64,000 nucleotides of DNA from Streptomyces sp. HNM0574 (GTDB lineage: Bacteria > Actinomycetota > Actinomycetes > Streptomycetales > Streptomycetaceae): contig NZ_JAASAH010000004.1 of the NCBI RefSeq assembly GCF_012726235.1, forward strand, positions 248,001-312,000, written 5' to 3'. Made by a program: the position numbers and the translations under genes. A model generated the notes under the pieces. It did no database searches, had not been told where the DNA came from, and saw only the letters and a program-made list of their open reading frames with translations. Shown in pieces: positions 46,422 through 55,744 of the stretch; positions within the stretch are counted from its first letter, which is position 1, and each line of letters opens with the position of its first letter.

Positions 46422-47415
46422 CGGGGCCGACGAGGACGTTCTCGCTGTCGCGTCCGGCCAGGTAGTCCTCGATGTTGTTCACCGTCGTGCCGACGATCTG
46501 GCCGACCGCTTCCTTGGTGTAGTACGCCTGGTGCGAGGTGACCAGGACGTTGGGGAAGGTCATCAGCCGGGCGAGGGTCTCGTCGGTGACGACGTCGAGG
46601 GAGCGGTCGAGGAAGAACAGCCCGGCCTCCGCCTCGTACACGTCGAGCCCGACGCCGGTGAAGCGGCCCCTGCGGAGCTGGCCGACCAGCGCTTCGGTGT
46701 CGACGAGGCCGCCGCGGCTGGTGTTGACCAGCAGCGCGTCCTCCTTCATCAGCCGCAGCGCGTCGGCGTCGAGCAGGTGGTGGGTCTCGGGCATCAGCGG
46801 CACGTGCAGGCTGACGAGGTCGGACTCGGCCAGCAGCGTGGGCAGTTCGGCGTACTCCATGCCGAGCGCGGCGCAGGCCGGGTTCTCCCGCGCGTCCCAG
46901 CCGAGCAGCCGCATCCCGAAGCCGTGCGCGATGCGCGCGAACGCCTCGCCGATCCGGCCCGTGCCGACGATCCCGGCGGTGCGGCCGTGCATGTCCCGGC
47001 CCATCAGCCCGTCCAGCCGGAAGTCGAACTCGCGGGTGCGGCGCACGGCGCGGGGGACGCGCCGTCCCGCCGCGGTGGCCAGCGCCCAGGCGAACTCGGC
47101 GACGGAGTACGGCGAGTAGTACGCGACCCGGGCCACGGTGAGGCCGAGCTCCTCGGCGACGTCGAGGGCGATGTTGTTGAAGCCGGTGGCGCGCTGGGCG
47201 ATCATCCGCGTGCCGTTGGCCGCGAGGACGCCCAGCACGCCGGAGTCCAGCCGCGCGTTGACGCTGACGCTGACGACCTCGTGGCCCGCGGCGAGCGGCG
47301 CGGTGTCGCGGTTGAGGAACACGTCGAGGCAGCGGACCCGGTGCTCGCGGTCGGCGCACGCCTTCTCCAGCAACGGCTTCTCGTCGGCCTGGACGCCGAA
47401 CGCGAGGATCTCCAC
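46387..47415 (-). CDS. D-2-hydroxyacid dehydrogenase (D-lactate dehydrogenase-like)
   Basis: This 342-residue NAD-dependent enzyme resembles LdhA. It has QRATGFNNIALDVAEELG, PYSVAEFAWAL, the Rossmann loop TAGIVGTGRIGEAFARIA, catalytic-region LLVNTSRGGLVDTEAL with Arg, GLDVYEAEAGLFF with Glu, and the catalytic His in VLVTSHQAYYT. It probably interconverts D-lactate and pyruvate, but related 2-keto acids are possible. Its 3' end overlaps that of trpE(G) tail to tail. Confidence 0.9.
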   Translation of the reverse strand: MEILAFGVQADEKPLLEKACADREHRVRCLDVFLNRDTAPLAAGHEVVSVSVNARLDSGVLGVLAANGTRMIAQRATGFNNIALDVAEELGLTVARVAYYSPYSVAEFAWALATAAGRRVPRAVRRTREFDFRLDGLMGRDMHGRTAGIVGTGRIGEAFARIAHGFGMRLLGWDARENPACAALGMEYAELPTLLAESDLVSLHVPLMPETHHLLDADALRLMKEDALLVNTSRGGLVDTEALVGQLRRGRFTGVGLDVYEAEAGLFFLDRSLDVVTDETLARLMTFPNVLVTSHQAYYTKEAVGQIVGTTVNNIEDYLAGRDSENVLVGPVTRERPPAAGR

Positions 47416-47497
47416 GGCTTCTCCTCCTCGGCCCGCCCCTGGCGCGGGGCGGGCCGCCGGGTGGTCGACTGGGCGGTACGGGGCGGGTGTTCGGGCG

Positions 47498-48526
47498 TCA
47501 GCCGAAGAAGACGCCGGCCTCCTCGTACAGCGCCGGGTCGACGGTCTTGAGCCGGGCCGTGGCCTCGGAGAGCGGGACCCGCACGATGTCCGTGCCGCGG
47601 AGGGCGACCATGGTGCCCCAGTCCTGCTCGTGCACGGCGTCGATGGCGTGCAGTCCGAAGCGGGTGGCGAGCCAGCGGTCGAAGGCGCTCGGGGTGCCGC
47701 CGCGCTGGATGTGCCCCAGCACCGTCGTCCGCGCCTCCTTTCCGGTGCGCGACTCGATCTGCTTCGCGAGCCACTCGCCGACGCCGGAGAGCCGTACGTG
47801 CCCGAACGAGTCCTGCGAGCCGTCCTTGAGCACCATCCCGCCGCCCTTGGGCACGGCGCCCTCGGCGACCACGACGATCGGCGCGTAGCTCGCCCGGAAG
47901 CGGGAGGTGACCCAGCCGCAGACCTCGTCCACGTCGAAGGGCTGCTCGGGGATCAGGACGCAGTTCGCGCCGCCGGCGAGGCCGGAGTGCAGCGCGATCC
48001 AGCCCGCGTGCCGGCCCATCACCTCGACGACGAGCACCCGCATGTGCGACTCCGCCGTGGTGTGCAGCCGGTCGATGGCCTCGGTGGCGACGCCGACGGC
48101 GGTGTCGAAGCCGAAGGTGTAGTCGGTCGCGGAGAGGTCGTTGTCGATGGTCTTGGGGACGCCGACGCAGTGCACGCCGTGCTCCTGGACGAGGCGGGCG
48201 GCGACGCCGAGGGTGTCCTCGCCGCCGATCGCGATCAGCGCGTCGACCTCCTCCTTGGCCAGGGTGGCGTTGATGCGGCGGACGCCGTCCGCCTCCTTGA
48301 ACGGATTGGTGCGCGAGGAGCCGAGGATCGTCCCGCCGCGCGGCAGCGTGCCGCGTACGGCCGGGATGTCGAGGCGCACCGTGTCCCCCTCCAGCAGCCC
48401 GTGCCAGCCGTCGCGGAAGCCGACGAACTCGCAGCCGTACCGCTGGACTCCCTTGCGGACGACGGCACGCATCACCGCGTTCAGCCCGGGGCAGTCGCCG
48501 CCACCGGTCAGCACTCCGACCCGCAT
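47498..48526 (-). CDS. pfkA: 6-phosphofructokinase, possibly PPi-dependent
   Basis: This enzyme phosphorylates fructose 6-phosphate. The ATG at 48526 follows AAGGGAGA (342 residues). Motifs: VLTGGGDCPGLNAVMRAVV, GTILGSSRTNPFK, IAIGGEDTLGVAARL, GVPKTIDNDLSATDYTFGFDTA, VEVMGRHAGWIAL and HIQRGGTPSAFDR. Residue 104 is Asp and the PKTIDND lysine is at 125. Known families pair Asp104/Lys124 with pyrophosphate use and Gly104 with ATP use, so the phosphoryl donor is uncertain. Streptomyces carry several pfkA copies. Confidence 0.93.
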   Translation of the reverse strand: MRVGVLTGGGDCPGLNAVMRAVVRKGVQRYGCEFVGFRDGWHGLLEGDTVRLDIPAVRGTLPRGGTILGSSRTNPFKEADGVRRINATLAKEEVDALIAIGGEDTLGVAARLVQEHGVHCVGVPKTIDNDLSATDYTFGFDTAVGVATEAIDRLHTTAESHMRVLVVEVMGRHAGWIALHSGLAGGANCVLIPEQPFDVDEVCGWVTSRFRASYAPIVVVAEGAVPKGGGMVLKDGSQDSFGHVRLSGVGEWLAKQIESRTGKEARTTVLGHIQRGGTPSAFDRWLATRFGLHAIDAVHEQDWGTMVALRGTDIVRVPLSEATARLKTVDPALYEEAGVFFG

Positions 48527-48734
48527 GAGGTCTCCCTTCTCCGTGGACGCCGGACACAACGGCGGTCACCGTAGCGGTGATCCAGGTCACACGGGATGGG
48601 TGCGGAGGGCCGGAATTGCCCCAACTCTCCCCGGAATCACGGGAACACGGGGACGAGGGCACGACGAGGCACCACCCGAACGAAGGACGGAACGGGCGGC
48701 GCGGAAAGAGGGATTCCGGGGAACGGGCCCCGGC

Positions 48735-49460
48735 CTACTCGCTGTCGAGCCCCCGTTCGATCGCGTACCGGACGAGCTCCACCCGGTTGTGCAACTGGAG
48801 CTTGCCCAGGGTGTTCTGGACGTGGTTCTGCACGGTGCGGTGCGAGATGACGAGCCGTTCCGCGATCTGCTTGTAGCTCAGCCCCTTCGCGACCAGCCGC
48901 AGCACCTCCGTCTCCCGCTCCGTCAGCTGCGGCGCCGCGGGCTCGTCGGGCTTGGTCTGCACGGGCTCGGCCGCCAGCCGCCGGTACTCGCCGAGCACCA
49001 GACCCGCCAGCCCCGGCGTGAAGACCGGGTCGCCCAGCGAGGTGCGCAGCACCGCGTCCTGGAGCTCCTGGGTGCTGGCCGACTTCACCAGATAGCCCGT
49101 CGCGCCGGACTTCACGGCCTCCAGCACGTCCGCGTGCTCACCGCTGGCGGAGAGCACCAGGACCCGCAACGACAGGTCGGCGCCGACGAGTTCACGGCAG
49201 ACCTCGACGCCCGGCAGCCCCGGCAGGTTGAGGTCGAGGACGAGGACGTCGGGGGCCGTCGCGCGGGCCCGCCGCACGGCCTGCTGCCCGTCCCCCGCGG
49301 TGGCGACGACGTCGAAGCCCGCCTCCGCCAGGTCGCGGGCGACCGCGTCGCGCCACATCGGATGGTCGTCGACGACCATCACCCTCACCGGCGGGCCGGC
49401 CTGCCCGGCCGCCCCCTGCTCCTGCCCCGGCAGTCCGGCGTCCGTCGTCTCACGCGTCAT
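48735..49460 (-). CDS. macR: NarL-family response regulator, MacR-like
   Basis: The ATG at 49460 overlaps the kinase stop (ATGA), giving 241 residues. A 30-residue Gly/Gln/Ala head precedes the receiver VRVMVVDDHPMWRDAV with phospho-acceptor Asp in DVLVLDLNLPG and Lys in GYLVKSAS. The LuxR-type DNA-binding end is QLTERETEVLRLVAKGLSYK and RTVQNHVQNTLGKL. Position after pfkA and synteny suggest the MacRS system, which controls morphogenetic membrane-protein genes in S. coelicolor. Confidence 0.88.
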   Translation of the reverse strand: MTRETTDAGLPGQEQGAAGQAGPPVRVMVVDDHPMWRDAVARDLAEAGFDVVATAGDGQQAVRRARATAPDVLVLDLNLPGLPGVEVCRELVGADLSLRVLVLSASGEHADVLEAVKSGATGYLVKSASTQELQDAVLRTSLGDPVFTPGLAGLVLGEYRRLAAEPVQTKPDEPAAPQLTERETEVLRLVAKGLSYKQIAERLVISHRTVQNHVQNTLGKLQLHNRVELVRYAIERGLDSE

Positions 49461-50692
49461 TTCGGCACCTTCAACTCGACTTCTGTCCCCTGCCCCGGGA
49501 CCGAGGTCAGCTCCGCGCTGCCGCCCAGGTCCCGCAGCCGTCCCCGGATCGAGAGCGCGACGCCCATCCGGCCCTCGGCCTCGGCGTCCGCCAGCCGTCC
49601 CGCCGGGATGCCGGGACCGTCGTCCCGGACCGTCACGAGCACCGCGTCGGGCTCGTCCTCCAGCAGGATCCACGCCTGCGCCTCCTCGCCGCCGGGGCCC
49701 CCGGCGTGCCGGCGCACGTTGTCCAGCGCCGCGCCGACGGCCGCCGCCAGCTCCCGCGCGGCCTCCACCGGCAGCACGACGGGCGTCCCCGGCTCGGCGT
49801 ACGAGACGCGGGAGCCCGAGTGCGGCGCGAGCAGGGCCCGTACGTCGCAGTGCCCGTCGTCCGCGGGGGGCGTGCCCTCCGGGTGCGCCGGGGCGGACGC
49901 GTCCCGGCTCGCCGGCTCCGCAAGGCCGTCGGCGCCCGTCCGCACGGCGGCGGGCACCTCCGCCTCCGTCCCGTCCCGCTGCGCGGGCACGACGCCGCTG
50001 GAGACCAGGGCGCGCAGCGCGGCCTCCTGCTCGCCCGCCATGCGCCCGAGTTCGGCCGCCTCGCCGCCGATCGCGGTGCCGCGGCGCTGCACCATGGCGA
50101 GCACCTGGAGCACGCTGTCGTGGATGTCGCGGGCGAGCCGCTCCCGCTCCCGCGTCGCCGCCTCTATCTGGAGCGCGCGGGCGAGGGTCCGCTCACTGGC
50201 CCGGGCGACCTCGACGACGTAGCCGATGCCGATGCTGGCCACGCAGACCAGCAGCACGTTGTGCAGCGTGGAGCGGGTGAGCGTACCGCTCTCCACGACG
50301 TTCGCGACGCCGACCAGCACCGAGCCGATCGCGCCCCAGCGCCAGCCGCCCTTGATGGCGAAGGCCAGCACCGGGCCCGCCACCCATATCGACGGCAGCG
50401 TCGGCCCGACCGCGTCCAGCGCGTCGACGTAGAGCGACAGCAGGATGCCGACGAGGGCGAGCAGCACGTCCGCCGCCAGGAAGCGCTTGGTGCAGCGCCG
50501 GGCGGAGGAGACGTTGCGCAGCGTGGCGCCGTTCCAGACCGTGAGGACCAGCAGGTACGCGAGCCCGGCGAGCGGGTGCGCGTACTCGTCGTACATCCAG
50601 CAGAAGACGCACAGCGCGTACACCAGTGTCAGTACGCGGTACCCCGTCAGCGCCCGCCACAGCGGTTGTTCGACGGACATTCTCGCCGCCAT
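49457..50692 (-). CDS. macS: Membrane sensor histidine kinase, MacS-like
   Basis: The ATG at 50692 (411 residues) is behind GAGGGGG; in-frame ATGs at 50713 and 50680 are also possible. Five or so membrane helices occupy residues 10-160. The HisKA_3 dimerisation box is ERERLARDIHDSVLQVLAMVQ with phospho-His. A linker rich in Pro/Ala/Asp follows, then the HATPase domain with AVGAALDNVRRHAGGPG, VRDDGPGIP and MGVALSIRGRLRDLGGSA. No extracellular sensor domain is evident. It is coupled by overlap to macR. Confidence 0.88.
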   Translation of the reverse strand: MAARMSVEQPLWRALTGYRVLTLVYALCVFCWMYDEYAHPLAGLAYLLVLTVWNGATLRNVSSARRCTKRFLAADVLLALVGILLSLYVDALDAVGPTLPSIWVAGPVLAFAIKGGWRWGAIGSVLVGVANVVESGTLTRSTLHNVLLVCVASIGIGYVVEVARASERTLARALQIEAATRERERLARDIHDSVLQVLAMVQRRGTAIGGEAAELGRMAGEQEAALRALVSSGVVPAQRDGTEAEVPAAVRTGADGLAEPASRDASAPAHPEGTPPADDGHCDVRALLAPHSGSRVSYAEPGTPVVLPVEAARELAAAVGAALDNVRRHAGGPGGEEAQAWILLEDEPDAVLVTVRDDGPGIPAGRLADAEAEGRMGVALSIRGRLRDLGGSAELTSVPGQGTEVELKVPK

Positions 50693-50758
50693 GCTTGCCC
50701 CGCCCCCTCGCATTCCGTGCCCGCCCCGCCCCGCCGCCGTGCCGGGGCCCCGGCGGGT

Positions 50759-51559
50759 CTACGCCGCCCGCTTCTTCCGCTCGTCCGGACCGTCCCCGCT
50801 GTCCGGGCCGTCGTCCCGGCCGCCGTCCCCGGCCCGGGACTTGGCGGCCTTCTCCTCCTCGGCCTGCTTCTTCGCGGCCTCCGCGATCTGCCGCTTGGCG
50901 GCCGTCGCGTAGATGTCGACGTACTCCTGGCCGGAGAGCCGCATGATCTCGTACATGACCTCGTCGGTCACCGAACGCTGGATGAAGCGGTCGTTGTCCA
51001 TGCCCTGGTAGCGGCTGAAGTCCAGCGGGGCGCCGATCCGGATGCCGGGACGCATCAGCTTCGGCACGACCTTGCCGGGCGGCTGGATCTTCTCCGTGTC
51101 GATCATCGCGACCGGGATCACCGGGGCGCCGGAGAGCAGCGCGACCCGTGCGAGACCGCCGGGCTTGCCGCGGTAGAGGCGGCCGTCGGGCGAGCGCGTG
51201 CCCTCCGGGTAGATGCCGAACAGCTCGCCCCGCTCCAGGACTTCGAGCCCGCTCCTGATCGCCGCCTCGCCCGCGCCGCGCCCGCCGGAGCGGTCGACGG
51301 GCAGCTGGCCGACGCCCTTGAAGAACGCCGCCGTCAGCTTGCCCTTGACCCCGGGGGAGGTGAAGTACTCGGCCTTCGCGATGAAGGTGACCTTCCGGTC
51401 GAGCACGGCAGGCAGGAAGAAGGAGTCCGAGAAGGACAGGTGATTGCTGGCAAGGATCGCCGGCCCCTCCGAGGGGATGTGCTCCAGCCCCTCGACCCAG
51501 GGCCGGAACGCCAGCTTGAGCCCGTTCCCGACCGACAGCTTCATCGCTCCGTAGAACAA
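50759..51559 (-). CDS. PlsC-type 1-acylglycerol-3-phosphate acyltransferase
   Basis: The start is a TTG at 51559 with AGGAGG 6 bp upstream. An ATG five codons later has no SD. The 266 residues carry the acyltransferase motifs NHLSFSD (H-x4-D), YPEGTRSPDGRLYRGKPG and PVIPVAMIDTEKI. A charged Lys/Glu/Ala coiled tail with Asp/Gly repeats ends the protein. It probably makes phosphatidic acid or a lysolipid product at the membrane. Confidence 0.92.
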   Translation of the reverse strand: MFYGAMKLSVGNGLKLAFRPWVEGLEHIPSEGPAILASNHLSFSDSFFLPAVLDRKVTFIAKAEYFTSPGVKGKLTAAFFKGVGQLPVDRSGGRGAGEAAIRSGLEVLERGELFGIYPEGTRSPDGRLYRGKPGGLARVALLSGAPVIPVAMIDTEKIQPPGKVVPKLMRPGIRIGAPLDFSRYQGMDNDRFIQRSVTDEVMYEIMRLSGQEYVDIYATAAKRQIAEAAKKQAEEEKAAKSRAGDGGRDDGPDSGDGPDERKKRAA

Positions 51560-51789
51560 CCGATACCTCCTGTACGCGACGGCACGAGCCTATCTCGCCC
51601 GCGACGGGCGCTCGCCCCGGAGCGTCTTCCCAGGCCACAGCCCCTGCTCGCGGGCCGCTCCGGCGCCGGTGCGCCCGGATCGGGGACGGCGGCGGAACTA
51701 CCCGGTGTCCGGCGCCCCGCGTAGGGTGGCCAACACCCCAGCACCCATTCCGGACCGTTCACATCCGCGTTCACCCCTGGAGGCCCACG

Positions 51790-52569
51790 GTGTCCCTCTC
51801 TGCCGGCCTTCCCGGATCCGAAGCCATGCGTCACGAGGGCTCGGAGACGGGCGTACTGCTCTGTCACGGCTTCACGGGATCACCGCAGTCGGTGCGCCCG
51901 TGGGCGGAGTACCTGGCGGCCAAGGGCCTCACCGTCTCGCTGCCCCTGCTGCCGGGCCACGGCACCCGCTGGGAGGACCTCGCCGCGACCCGCTGGCAGG
52001 ACTGGTACGCGACGGTCGACCGCGAGCTGCGGCTGCTGAGCGAGCGCTGCGAACAGGTCTTCGTCTGCGGCCTGTCGATGGGCGGAGCCCTCGCGCTGCG
52101 GCTCGCCGCGCGGCACGGCGCGGCCGTCAGCGGCGTCGCCGTGGTGAACCCGGCGGCCACCTTCCCGCGCCTGGAGGGCCTCGCGCTGCCGCTGGGCCGG
52201 TTCCTGGTCCGCTCGGCCAAGGGCATCTCCAGCGACATCGCGAAGGAGGGCGTCACGGAGGTCGGGTACGACCGGGTGCCCACCCACGCGGCGTACTCCT
52301 GCCGTGAGTTCTTCGGCGTCGTACGCGGTGAACTGCCGCAGGTGACACAGCCGTTGCTGGTCATGCACAGCCGCACCGACCACGTCGTCCCGCCCACCGA
52401 CTCGGGGCTCGTCCTGAGCCGCGTCTCCAGCGAGGACGTGACGGAGACGGTCCTGGAGAACAGCTACCACGTGGCCACCCTGGATCATGACGCGGAGCGC
52501 ATCTTCGCGGACTCGTACGGATTCATCTCCCGGCTCGCAGCGAGGAAGACGGCACGTGACGGAGCGTAA
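51790..52569 (+). CDS. Alpha/beta hydrolase, carboxylesterase-like
   Basis: This 259-residue protein starts at a GTG behind GGAGG. The oxyanion block LLCHGFTGSPQSVRPWAEYL, the nucleophile elbow CGLSMGGALALRLA with Ser, Asp in MHSRTDHVVPP and His in NSYHVATLDHDAE give a complete catalytic triad. It resembles the thermophilic Est30 group of monoacylglycerol lipases or carboxylesterases. It overlaps the next gene by 14 bp. Confidence 0.92.
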   Translation: MSLSAGLPGSEAMRHEGSETGVLLCHGFTGSPQSVRPWAEYLAAKGLTVSLPLLPGHGTRWEDLAATRWQDWYATVDRELRLLSERCEQVFVCGLSMGGALALRLAARHGAAVSGVAVVNPAATFPRLEGLALPLGRFLVRSAKGISSDIAKEGVTEVGYDRVPTHAAYSCREFFGVVRGELPQVTQPLLVMHSRTDHVVPPTDSGLVLSRVSSEDVTETVLENSYHVATLDHDAERIFADSYGFISRLAARKTARDGA

Positions 52570-53236
52570 CCCCGACAGAGAGCGCGGCGAGGAACAGCCC
52601 GAACCGCGCGACGCCGAGGCCGACGCCGAAGGGACCGGGGCGGAGGGCACCGCCGCCCCGGAGGACGCGACGGACGCGGCGGAGAAGGACGCCGAGCCGG
52701 AAGCGGCCGAGGCGCCCGAGAAGCCGGAGGCGGGGCGGGAGCCGCGGCTGCCCGAGGACGAGGAGGCCGCCTGGGCCGAGATCGTCGCCGGGTACGGCGA
52801 GGAGCCGGACGCCACCACCCTCGGGCCCGAGGAGGACGGCCGCGCCGGCACCTCCTCCGGCTCCACCGCGACGGGCACCGACGGCCCGGGCGAGGCGGAC
52901 ACGGGCACCCCGCTGCGCAGCTTCACGGTGTACGCCGCCGGTACCGGGCCGCGCGACTGGCAGCCCGAGGACGACGAGGACGAGGGCCACTTCGAGCCGC
53001 CCGAGCCGCCGCCGCTCCCGGAGGCCGACACCACCACGAAGTTCGCCTGGCTCGCGGCGCTCGGCGGCCCGCTGCTGCTGTTCGCGTGCATCCTCACCCA
53101 GCAGGAGATGACGTGGTGGATCATCACGCTCGGGCTGGGCGGCTTCCTCGGCGGCTTCGCCACCCTCGTCGCCCGCATGCGGGACGGCCGGGACGACGAC
53201 GACTGGGACGACCCGGGCCGCGGCGCCGTCGTCTGA
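52556..53236 (+). CDS. Acidic protein with C-terminal membrane hairpin
   Basis: The GTG at 52556 (MTERNPDRERGEEQPEP...) follows GAGGAAG, giving 226 residues. The first 150 or so are Glu/Ala/Pro/Asp-rich and probably disordered, with a conserved-looking patch RSFTVYAAGTGPRDWQP. Two membrane helices (about 164-182 and 185-205) end in an Asp-rich tail. I do not recognise a named function. Coupling to the hydrolase gene suggests coexpression. Confidence 0.8.
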   Translation: MTERNPDRERGEEQPEPRDAEADAEGTGAEGTAAPEDATDAAEKDAEPEAAEAPEKPEAGREPRLPEDEEAAWAEIVAGYGEEPDATTLGPEEDGRAGTSSGSTATGTDGPGEADTGTPLRSFTVYAAGTGPRDWQPEDDEDEGHFEPPEPPPLPEADTTTKFAWLAALGGPLLLFACILTQQEMTWWIITLGLGGFLGGFATLVARMRDGRDDDDWDDPGRGAVV

Positions 53237-53263
53237 CCGACGGGACGCGGAAGGACTGCGGGC

Positions 53264-54076
53264 CTAGGCGGCCGGGCCCGCCGGTACCCGCAGCGCGGCC
53301 AGCACCGGCAGGTGGTCGCTGGCGGCGCGCAGATCGGCGCCGGTGACGCCGTCGAGGCCCGACGGGACGCCGCAGCCGAGGAGTTCGACCCCGTCGGAGG
53401 CGAGCACCGCGTCGATGCGCTGATGCGGCTCCTCCGGCGTCGAGGTGTACTCCGAGCCCCAGGGCGCGACCGTCCAGCCGTCCCTGAGCGTGCCGGACAG
53501 GCGGCGGAAGGAGCGGCCGCCCGGGCGTTCGTTGAGGTCACCGGCGGCGACCCGGTACGGGGTGTCCAGCGCGTCCAGCCGCTCCAGCAACTGCCCGCTC
53601 TGCGCGTACCGTTCGTCCCGCTGCAGGCTCAGGTGGCAGCTGAGGACGCCGAGCCTGGCGGCCGTGCCGAAGCGGAGCACCGCGGTGGCGAAGCCCCGGC
53701 GGTGCAGCCCGGGCGTCCGCTCCAGCAGCACGTCCTCGGTGTGCTCGACGGTGGCCCGCAGGGTGGAGAGGATCATCGGCCCGGTGGCCGTCGCCCCGCC
53801 CGTGACGTAGACCAGCCCGCACTCCCTGGCCAGCCGCGCCGCGTGCTTGCGCCAGCGGAAGAAGCGCGGGGCCTCCTGGACGCAGACGACGTCGGGGGCG
53901 CACGCCCGGATCACCCGGGCGAGCGCCTCCCGGTCGTCGCGCAGGGAGCGGATGTTGTAGCTCAGCAGCCGGACGACGGCGGAGCCGTCCGGGCCGGTGC
54001 GGGAGGCGGGAAGGTCGGGCGTGCGCCCGGGAGTTGCCGCCCGGGTCTGTGCTCCGGTCCGCTCCGTCCGTCCCAT
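53264..54076 (-). CDS. Endonuclease/exonuclease/phosphatase-family protein
   Basis: The ATG at 54076 (MGRTERTGAQ...) gives 270 residues. The frame is open upstream into glkA territory but that part is not coding. EEP motifs: RLLSYNIRSLRDD, VCVQEAP with the metal Glu, GVLSCHLSLQRDER, VAAGDLNERPGG, QRIDAVLAS and SDHLPVLA. A 30-residue Pro/Thr-rich head precedes the domain; no clear signal peptide. It could cleave phosphodiesters in DNA, RNA or lipids. Confidence 0.87.
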   Translation of the reverse strand: MGRTERTGAQTRAATPGRTPDLPASRTGPDGSAVVRLLSYNIRSLRDDREALARVIRACAPDVVCVQEAPRFFRWRKHAARLARECGLVYVTGGATATGPMILSTLRATVEHTEDVLLERTPGLHRRGFATAVLRFGTAARLGVLSCHLSLQRDERYAQSGQLLERLDALDTPYRVAAGDLNERPGGRSFRRLSGTLRDGWTVAPWGSEYTSTPEEPHQRIDAVLASDGVELLGCGVPSGLDGVTGADLRAASDHLPVLAALRVPAGPAA

Positions 54077-54176
54077 CGCTCCCCCACTCGCCGCGCTGCG
54101 TGTGTTCCGCGTCCGTGTACGGGCCCGGCCGGGCCGTCCGGTGTGTGCGCCGAACCGCCCGGCCGCCGCGGCCCGT

Positions 54177-55118
54177 TCAGCCCTGGCGTGCCAGGTCGGC
54201 CACGCCGACCATGCCCGCCTTGCCGCCGAGCTGGGCCGCGAGGACCTCGGCGTGCGGCCGCCAGCGGCTGCCGACCAGCCAGCGGCGGTACGACTTGCGG
54301 ATCGGGTCCAGGACGAGGTCGCCCTCGTCGGAGACGCCGCCGCCGACGATGAACGCGCCCGGGTCGAAGAGCGAGGCCAGGTCGGCCAGGCCCGCGCCGG
54401 CCCAACGGGCCAGCTCCCGGAAGGAGTCGACCGCGACCGGGTCACCGAGCCGGGCCGCCTCGCTGATGTGCTTGCCCTCGACGCCCTCGGGGGTGCCGTC
54501 ACCGAGACCGAGCAGCACCTCGGCGCTGTCCGGGGTCGCGGTGGCGCGCTGCCGCGCGTACCGGACGAGGGCGCTGCCGGAGGCGTACTGCTCCCAGCAG
54601 CCCTGGTTGCCGCAGCCGCACAGCAGGCCGTCCGGAACCATCCGGATGTGCCCGAACTCCGCGGCCACGCCGAAGCGTCCGCGGTGCAGCCTGCCGCCGG
54701 TGATGACGCCGCCGCCGAGGCCGGTGCCGATGGTGATGCAGACGACGTCCTCGTGGCCGGTGCCGACGCCGAACTTGTACTCGCCCCAGGCGGCCGCGTT
54801 CGCGTCGTTCTCGATGATGACGGGGAGGTCGACGCGCTGTTCCACCTTGTCCTTCAGCGGCTCGTGCCGCCAGGTCAGGTTGGGCGTGAACAGGACCGTC
54901 GCCCGCTTGTCGTCGACGTAGCCGGGGGCGCCGATGCCCACGGCGTCCACCTCGTGCTCGGCGCTGGCCCGACGCACCGCTTCGGCGATGGCGTCGATCA
55001 CGTCGTCGGCGGTGGGCGGAGTCGGCACGGTGCTCGTTTCGAGGATCGTGCCCTTCTCGTCCACCACTCCGGCCGCGATCTTGGTGCCGCCGATGTCGAC
55101 GCCGATAGTGAGTCCCAT
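54177..55118 (-). CDS. glkA: ROK-family glucokinase GlkA
   Basis: GlkA phosphorylates glucose and in Streptomyces is also needed for carbon catabolite repression. The ATG at 55118 follows GAGGGA (313 residues). Motifs: GVDIGGTKIAAGVVDE, VGIGAPGYVD, NDANAAAWGEYKFG, CITIGTGLGGGVITGG, AAEFGHI, and the zinc site CGCGNQGCWEQYASG. It follows the DUF5304 gene by 113 bp, the same pairing as SCO2127-glkA in S. coelicolor. Confidence 0.97.
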   Translation of the reverse strand: MGLTIGVDIGGTKIAAGVVDEKGTILETSTVPTPPTADDVIDAIAEAVRRASAEHEVDAVGIGAPGYVDDKRATVLFTPNLTWRHEPLKDKVEQRVDLPVIIENDANAAAWGEYKFGVGTGHEDVVCITIGTGLGGGVITGGRLHRGRFGVAAEFGHIRMVPDGLLCGCGNQGCWEQYASGSALVRYARQRATATPDSAEVLLGLGDGTPEGVEGKHISEAARLGDPVAVDSFRELARWAGAGLADLASLFDPGAFIVGGGVSDEGDLVLDPIRKSYRRWLVGSRWRPHAEVLAAQLGGKAGMVGVADLARQG

Positions 55119-55231
55119 GTGTCCCTCAGGTATTCGGTCGAACCCCGCCAAGGACCACCGTACCGGAGGGGGGTGTGCTCACGGACCGCACCCGTTGGCC
55201 ACCCGCCCGTGACCGCGAGGACGCGCGCCGG

Positions 55232-55744
55232 TCACCTGCCGGGGGCGTCCCCGCCGTGGTCCTGGCCCGGCTCGTCGCGTTCGTCGCTCGGGTCGAGGTC
55301 GATGCGCTCGTCCCGGCGGGGGCCGCCCGCGCGGTCGGCGGAGGCCGAGTCGGCCGCCGTCCACCGCTGTTCGGCGCCCTGGACGGCGGCGCGGTAGGCC
55401 GCGAGGAGTTCACCGCCGGCGGTGGCGAGGTGGTCGAAGACCTGCGGGTTGCGCTCGACGACGGGCTCGACGGCGGCCCTGGCCTGCGAGACGGCCTGCT
55501 GCGCGAGGCCCGCCGCCGCGGCCGCCGCGGCGGAGCCGCCCAGCGGCTTGCCGAGTTCGGCGATCTTGCCGCTCACCGCGTCGGCCAGGCGGCGCAGTTC
55601 CTCCGCGGCGCTGAGCGGCTCGTGCCCGTACTCGGCCCGGCGGCGGGCCTTCTCCGAGGCCAGGTCCTCCTCGCAGGCCGTGGCCCACGCGTCGGCGTCC
55701 GGCCGGTCGCCTTCCGGTGCGGGGTGCTCGGCGGCATCGCTCAT
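55232..55744 (-). CDS. DUF5304 family protein (SCO2127-like)
   Basis: This 170-residue Ala/Glu-rich soluble protein reads DAWATACEEDLASEKARRRAEYG, GHEPLSAAEELRRLADAVSGKI and NPQVFDHLATAGGELLAAYRAAVQGAEQRW, with a charged Asp/Gly tail. It precedes glkA. The S. coelicolor homologue has been linked to glucose uptake and catabolite repression together with glkA. No enzymatic motif is visible. Confidence 0.82.
   Translation of the reverse strand: MSDAAEHPAPEGDRPDADAWATACEEDLASEKARRRAEYGHEPLSAAEELRRLADAVSGKIAELGKPLGGSAAAAAAAGLAQQAVSQARAAVEPVVERNPQVFDHLATAGGELLAAYRAAVQGAEQRWTAADSASADRAGGPRRDERIDLDPSDERDEPGQDHGGDAPGR

Noticed and set aside
50693-50758. MacR operator upstream of macS (autoregulation)
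   Set aside because: The remembered MacR-type palindrome TGAGTAC-GTACTCA is not present in the short gap before macS.
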